A DNA stretch of 8,050 nucleotides from Myxococcota bacterium (lineage in GTDB: Bacteria > Myxococcota > Polyangia > GCA-2747355 > JAKLHH01): the NCBI GenBank assembly GCA_022710245.1, contig JAKLHH010000307.1, positions 1 to 8,050 on the forward strand. Direction: 5' to 3'. The notes under the pieces were generated by a model. That model saw only the letters and a list, made by a program, of their open reading frames with translations. It ran no database searches and was not told the origin of the DNA. The number at the start of each line of letters is the position of its first letter. Within the stretch, counting starts at the first letter, position 1. This document shows positions 5,596-8,050 of the stretch, piece after piece. The position numbers were made by a program, and so were the translations under genes.

Positions 5596-6701
5596 CAGCG
5601 ATACTCCCAGGTGTCGGCGCTGCCGTGGGTGCCGTCGCCGCTGCCGCCGAAGAGCACCAGCGCGCGCCGGGCTCCGTCGTAGGCGAGCGCCGCGCCGGCG
5701 CGCTTGCCGGGCGCCGCCGGGTCGCCCGCCGGAGACCACGCGGTCCCGTCCCACTCCCAGCAGTCGGCGAAGGTGGTGCTCGGATCGATGTAGGGCGGCC
5801 ACTTCACCGCGCCGCCGTAGAGCACCACGCGCTTGCGGCCGCTGTCGTAGGCGAGCGCGTGGAAGCCGCGGCCGAGCGGCTCCTTGCTCGACGGCCAGCG
5901 CTCCGTCCAGGTCTGCCCGTCCCACTCCCAGAGGTCGCCTGCGTTCTGCCCCGCGAGGCTCATGCCGCCGAAGAGCACGACGCGCTGCCGGTCCGGGTCG
6001 TAGACCATCTGCACGTTGAAGCGCGCCGAGGGGTGCGTCGTCGGGCTGAGCTGCTGCCAGCTGGTGCCGTCCCACTCCCAGGTGTCGTCGTACGCGGTCG
6101 ACCCGTCGGCGCCACCGAAGAGCACCGTGCGGCCGCGCTTCGCGTCGTGGGCGAGGGCGAGGCCGGAGCGAGGCGGCGGCAGCGCGCCGGTGGGCTTGCG
6201 CTCGACCCAGGCGGCGCCGTCCCACTCCCAGGTGTCGCCGAGGTACGTCGGGGTCACGACGAGGCCGCCGTAGATCCCGCCGAAGACGACGACGCGCTTG
6301 CGCGCCGGGTCGTGGACCGCGCCGAAGTTCTTGCGCGGAGGGAGCGCGTCGCCGCCCGGCGAGAGCTGGCTCCAGGCCGTGCCGTCCCACGCCCACAGAT
6401 CGCCGAGCGGGGTCGGCCCGTCGGGCTGGCCGCCGATGAGCAGCACGCGCTTGCCGTCCGGATCATAGACGAGCGAGTGGACCGAGCGCGCGGCCGGCGA
6501 GCTCGCCGGCTTGAGCGCCTGCCAGGCGGGCGGCGAGGCGTCGAGCCGCGTGCCCGAGTCGGCGCGGACGTGATCCGCGAGCGCGAGGTCGGCGCGCAGG
6601 TCGAGCGGGCCGGGGCCGTCGGGCGCGGCGGGGCTGCTCGAGCAGCCAGCCAGCGCGAGCGCGCACAGCAGCAGGGATCGCTTCAGGAGACGCGGAGCCA
6701 T
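5595..6701 (-). CDS. Six-bladed Kelch-type lipoprotein 2
   Basis: This 368-residue protein has a compact signal peptide (KR at 7-8, core 9-18) and a textbook lipobox LAGC with Cys20 followed by Ser; it should be lipidated and exported, probably to the outer membrane. A short Asp/Ala-rich linker (21-55) contains LALADH, shared with the other Kelch lipoprotein. Six Kelch repeats follow, each with a YDP-type turn, a V-F-G-G strand and a W-D-G-x-x-W strand. WDG falls at 105-107, 160-162, 210-212, 260-262 and 317-319, and GG pairs at 90-91, 141-142, 196-197, 245-246, 296-297 and 352-353. The sixth repeat stops at DTWEYR without its last strand, while residues 58-65 (PAWQALKP) before repeat one match that missing strand, implying 'velcro' ring closure. 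ATG 6701 is chosen over GTG 6710 for GAGG spacing and signal-peptide fit. The 120-bp gap upstream shows no clear promoter. Ligand unknown. Confidence 0.92.
   Translation of the reverse strand: MAPRLLKRSLLLCALALAGCSSSPAAPDGPGPLDLRADLALADHVRADSGTRLDASPPAWQALKPASSPAARSVHSLVYDPDGKRVLLIGGQPDGPTPLGDLWAWDGTAWSQLSPGGDALPPRKNFGAVHDPARKRVVVFGGIYGGLVVTPTYLGDTWEWDGAAWVERKPTGALPPPRSGLALAHDAKRGRTVLFGGADGSTAYDDTWEWDGTSWQQLSPTTHPSARFNVQMVYDPDRQRVVLFGGMSLAGQNAGDLWEWDGQTWTERWPSSKEPLGRGFHALAYDSGRKRVVLYGGAVKWPPYIDPSTTFADCWEWDGTAWSPAGDPAAPGKRAGAALAYDGARRALVLFGGSGDGTHGSADTWEYR
5604..5608 (-). promoter_or_regulatory. Ribosome binding site of the WD40-like gene
   Basis: GGGAG on the minus strand lies inside the last codons of the Kelch gene, 8 nt before the ATG. 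It decides the start at 5595 and supports translational coupling through the TGATG junction. Confidence 0.6.
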
Positions 6702-6709
6702 CAGGTGCA

Positions 6710-6713
6710 CCTC
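6710..6713 (-). promoter_or_regulatory. Ribosome binding site of Kelch lipoprotein 2
   Basis: GAGG on the minus strand lies 8 nt before ATG 6701 and overlaps the alternative GTG at 6710, favouring the ATG. Between here and 6821 I see a short stem (GCCGC 6728-6732 with GCGGC 6738-6742) and no convincing -10/-35. Confidence 0.5.
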
Positions 6714-6821
6714 GAGGTCGGGGACGAGCCGCTCGCTGCGGCGCCTAGCCTCTCACAGGGCAGGGCGGTCCACCAGCGTCAGCGGTCACTTCATGCTCGC
6801 GGTGAGGGTCCTGCCCGGCGA

Positions 6822-8050
6822 TCAGAGGCCCCTGCCGAGCAGCTCGACCAGGAGCTGCACCCCCACCACCTTGAAGATCAGCGCGACGGGGTAGGCGCTC
6901 GCGTAGGCCAGCATGGCGAGGTCCGTGCGCGCGCCGGCGCAGGCGGCCTCGAGGGCGGCCGAGTTGGTCATGCAGGCAGACAGCGCGCCGCCCAGCGTGG
7001 GCAGCCGCAGGCGGCTCAGGCGCAGCGCCACCAGCGTGCTCGCCACCGTGATCAGCGTGACCGTGGCGCCCATCAGCAGCAGGCGCACGCCGTGGCTGCG
7101 CAGCACCGCGACGAAGCGCGTGCCGGCGGTGGTGCCGGCGCCTGCCAGGAAGAGCAGGAGCCCGAGCTCGCGCGCGAAGTTGGTGGCGGCCTGCGGCGCG
7201 TAGAGCAGGAGCGGGCCGACGCGCCCGAGGTGCCCGAGCACCAGGCTGACCAGGAAGACGCCGCCCGCCGCCTCGAGCTTCACGCTCACCCCGCCCGGCA
7301 GCGGGATGGGCAGGGTGCCGATCGCCACGCCGAGCGCGAGCCCGAGGAGGAAGCTCAGCATGCTGGTCTGGTCCGGCCGCCCGCCGCCCGGGTTGACCAG
7401 CTCGACGAAGCGGCGCACGGCGCCGCGCTCGCCGACCACGTCCAGCGTGTCGCCCAGCTCGAGGCGCGCGCCGCCGTCGGGGGCGAGGGTGACGCCCTGG
7501 CGCCGCTGGCTGGTGATCACGACGCCGTGGCGCTGCCGGACCTCGAGGTCGCGCAGGGTGCGCGAGGCGAGCCGCGCGTTGGTCACGTCGACGGTGACGC
7601 TGACGATGTCGCGGTTCAGGTCCATCGACACCTGCGTCTCCTCGCCGAGGATGCCGCCCAGCTCCAGCAGGTCCTCGGCGGTGCCGGTCGCCATCACCAC
7701 GTCGCCCAGCGCGAGCGGGAAGCCGGAGGTCATCATCGTCACCTGCGCGTCGCGGCGAAGCCGGGTGACGTTGGCGGCGCTGGCGCGGTGCGGGTCGAGC
7801 GAGGCGAGCGAGCGGCCGGCGCAGGCCGGGTTGGTGACGAGGAAGGTGCGCATCTCCAGCTCGGGGCGCGCGAGCGCGAGCTCGGCCAGCCAGCGCTCCT
7901 CCTCCGTGCTCGCCTCGGCCCGGCCGAGCCGGCGCAGGAGCTGCACGAGGAGGACGACGCCGATGATGGCGAAGGGGTAGGCGACGCCGTAGCCCACCGA
8001 GAGCGCGCCCGCGTGGCCTGGCCCGCGCCGGCCGACGGCGTCCATCGCCG
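6822..8050 (-). CDS. AspT/YidE-type membrane transporter with two RCK_C domains (5' end off window)
   Basis: This is the C-terminal ~409 residues of a predicted aspartate:alanine exchanger family protein (AAEX, YidE/YbjL duplication type). Numbering from the ATG at 8045, residues 14-38 are a membrane helix with the VGYGVAYPF motif that closes the first membrane half. Residues ~66-134 and ~147-218 are two TrkA-C/RCK_C-like domains (second with a GDTLDVVG-type strand). Residues ~227-407 are the second membrane half with about five helices, including FARELGLLLFLAGAGTTAG (290-308), a TNSAALEAA segment (360-368) and YASAYPVALIFKVVG (381-395). The order half-RCK-RCK-half is diagnostic. The frame is open past 8045 to the window edge and family members are about 530-560 residues, so the ATG at 8045 is internal. 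Substrate (amino acid, dicarboxylate or other) cannot be inferred. It precedes Kelch lipoprotein 2 by 120 bp on the same strand. Confidence 0.9.
   Translation of the reverse strand, partial: AMDAVGRRGPGHAGALSVGYGVAYPFAIIGVVLLVQLLRRLGRAEASTEEERWLAELALARPELEMRTFLVTNPACAGRSLASLDPHRASAANVTRLRRDAQVTMMTSGFPLALGDVVMATGTAEDLLELGGILGEETQVSMDLNRDIVSVTVDVTNARLASRTLRDLEVRQRHGVVITSQRRQGVTLAPDGGARLELGDTLDVVGERGAVRRFVELVNPGGGRPDQTSMLSFLLGLALGVAIGTLPIPLPGGVSVKLEAAGGVFLVSLVLGHLGRVGPLLLYAPQAATNFARELGLLLFLAGAGTTAGTRFVAVLRSHGVRLLLMGATVTLITVASTLVALRLSRLRLPTLGGALSACMTNSAALEAACAGARTDLAMLAYASAYPVALIFKVVGVQLLVELLGRGL

Noticed and set aside
3727..5682. 651-codon plus-strand open frame opposite the SUKH-like and WD40-like genes
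   Set aside because: It is an antisense shadow: Lys/Ala/Pro codons have stop-free complements, and high GC keeps frames open. The Leu/Gly/Arg repeats are just the reverse reading of the basic tail.
5596..6396. N-terminal extension of the WD40-like protein to about 607 residues
   Set aside because: The extension overlaps the second Kelch lipoprotein in another frame, is Arg-rich and shows no domain. The TGATG junction with GGGAG supports the start at 5595.

Overview
The window is very GC-rich (roughly 70% or more by eye), and its genes end almost every codon in G or C. It carries two surface-type lipoproteins with acidic, Ala/Asp-rich linkers after the lipobox cysteine, a lysine-rich histone-like tail fused to a SUKH-type domain, and start codons sitting just downstream of TANNNT boxes. 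This style fits Myxococcota or another high-GC 'deltaproteobacterial' lineage, but there is no rRNA or marker gene, so the assignment is an inference.

Layout. 1-486: three tandem copies of a 169-bp non-coding unit; the array probably continues off the left edge. Each copy holds a 45-nt almost symmetric hairpin. 561-1334 (+): endonuclease/exonuclease/phosphatase (EEP) superfamily enzyme with its catalytic residues intact. 1471-2859 (+): Kelch-type beta-propeller lipoprotein whose signal-peptide core is encoded by an in-frame hexanucleotide repeat. 2860-3174: convergent intergenic region with two hairpins and a doubtful 44-codon frame. 3175-4461 (-): SMI1/KNR4 (SUKH)-like protein with a ~190-residue Lys/Ala/Pro repeat tail at the N-terminus. 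4573-5595 (-): cytoplasmic WD40-like propeller protein. 5595-6701 (-): a second, clearly six-bladed Kelch lipoprotein, whose stop overlaps the WD40-like gene's start. 6822-8050 (-): AspT/YidE-type transporter with two RCK_C domains, cut by the right edge.

How they fit together. The Kelch lipoprotein/WD40-like pair is translationally coupled (1-nt overlap) and is the only clear operon: one product is predicted to be exported and lipid-anchored, the other to stay in the cytoplasm. The SUKH-like gene lies 111 bp downstream on the same strand but seems to have its own leaderless-type promoter. The transporter lies 120 bp upstream of the second Kelch gene on the same strand; co-transcription is possible but unproven. 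The two (+) genes look independently transcribed. No mobile element, CRISPR array, tRNA or rRNA gene was seen. The most unusual items are the hairpin-bearing tandem array, the histone-tail/SUKH fusion and the microsatellite-built signal peptide.
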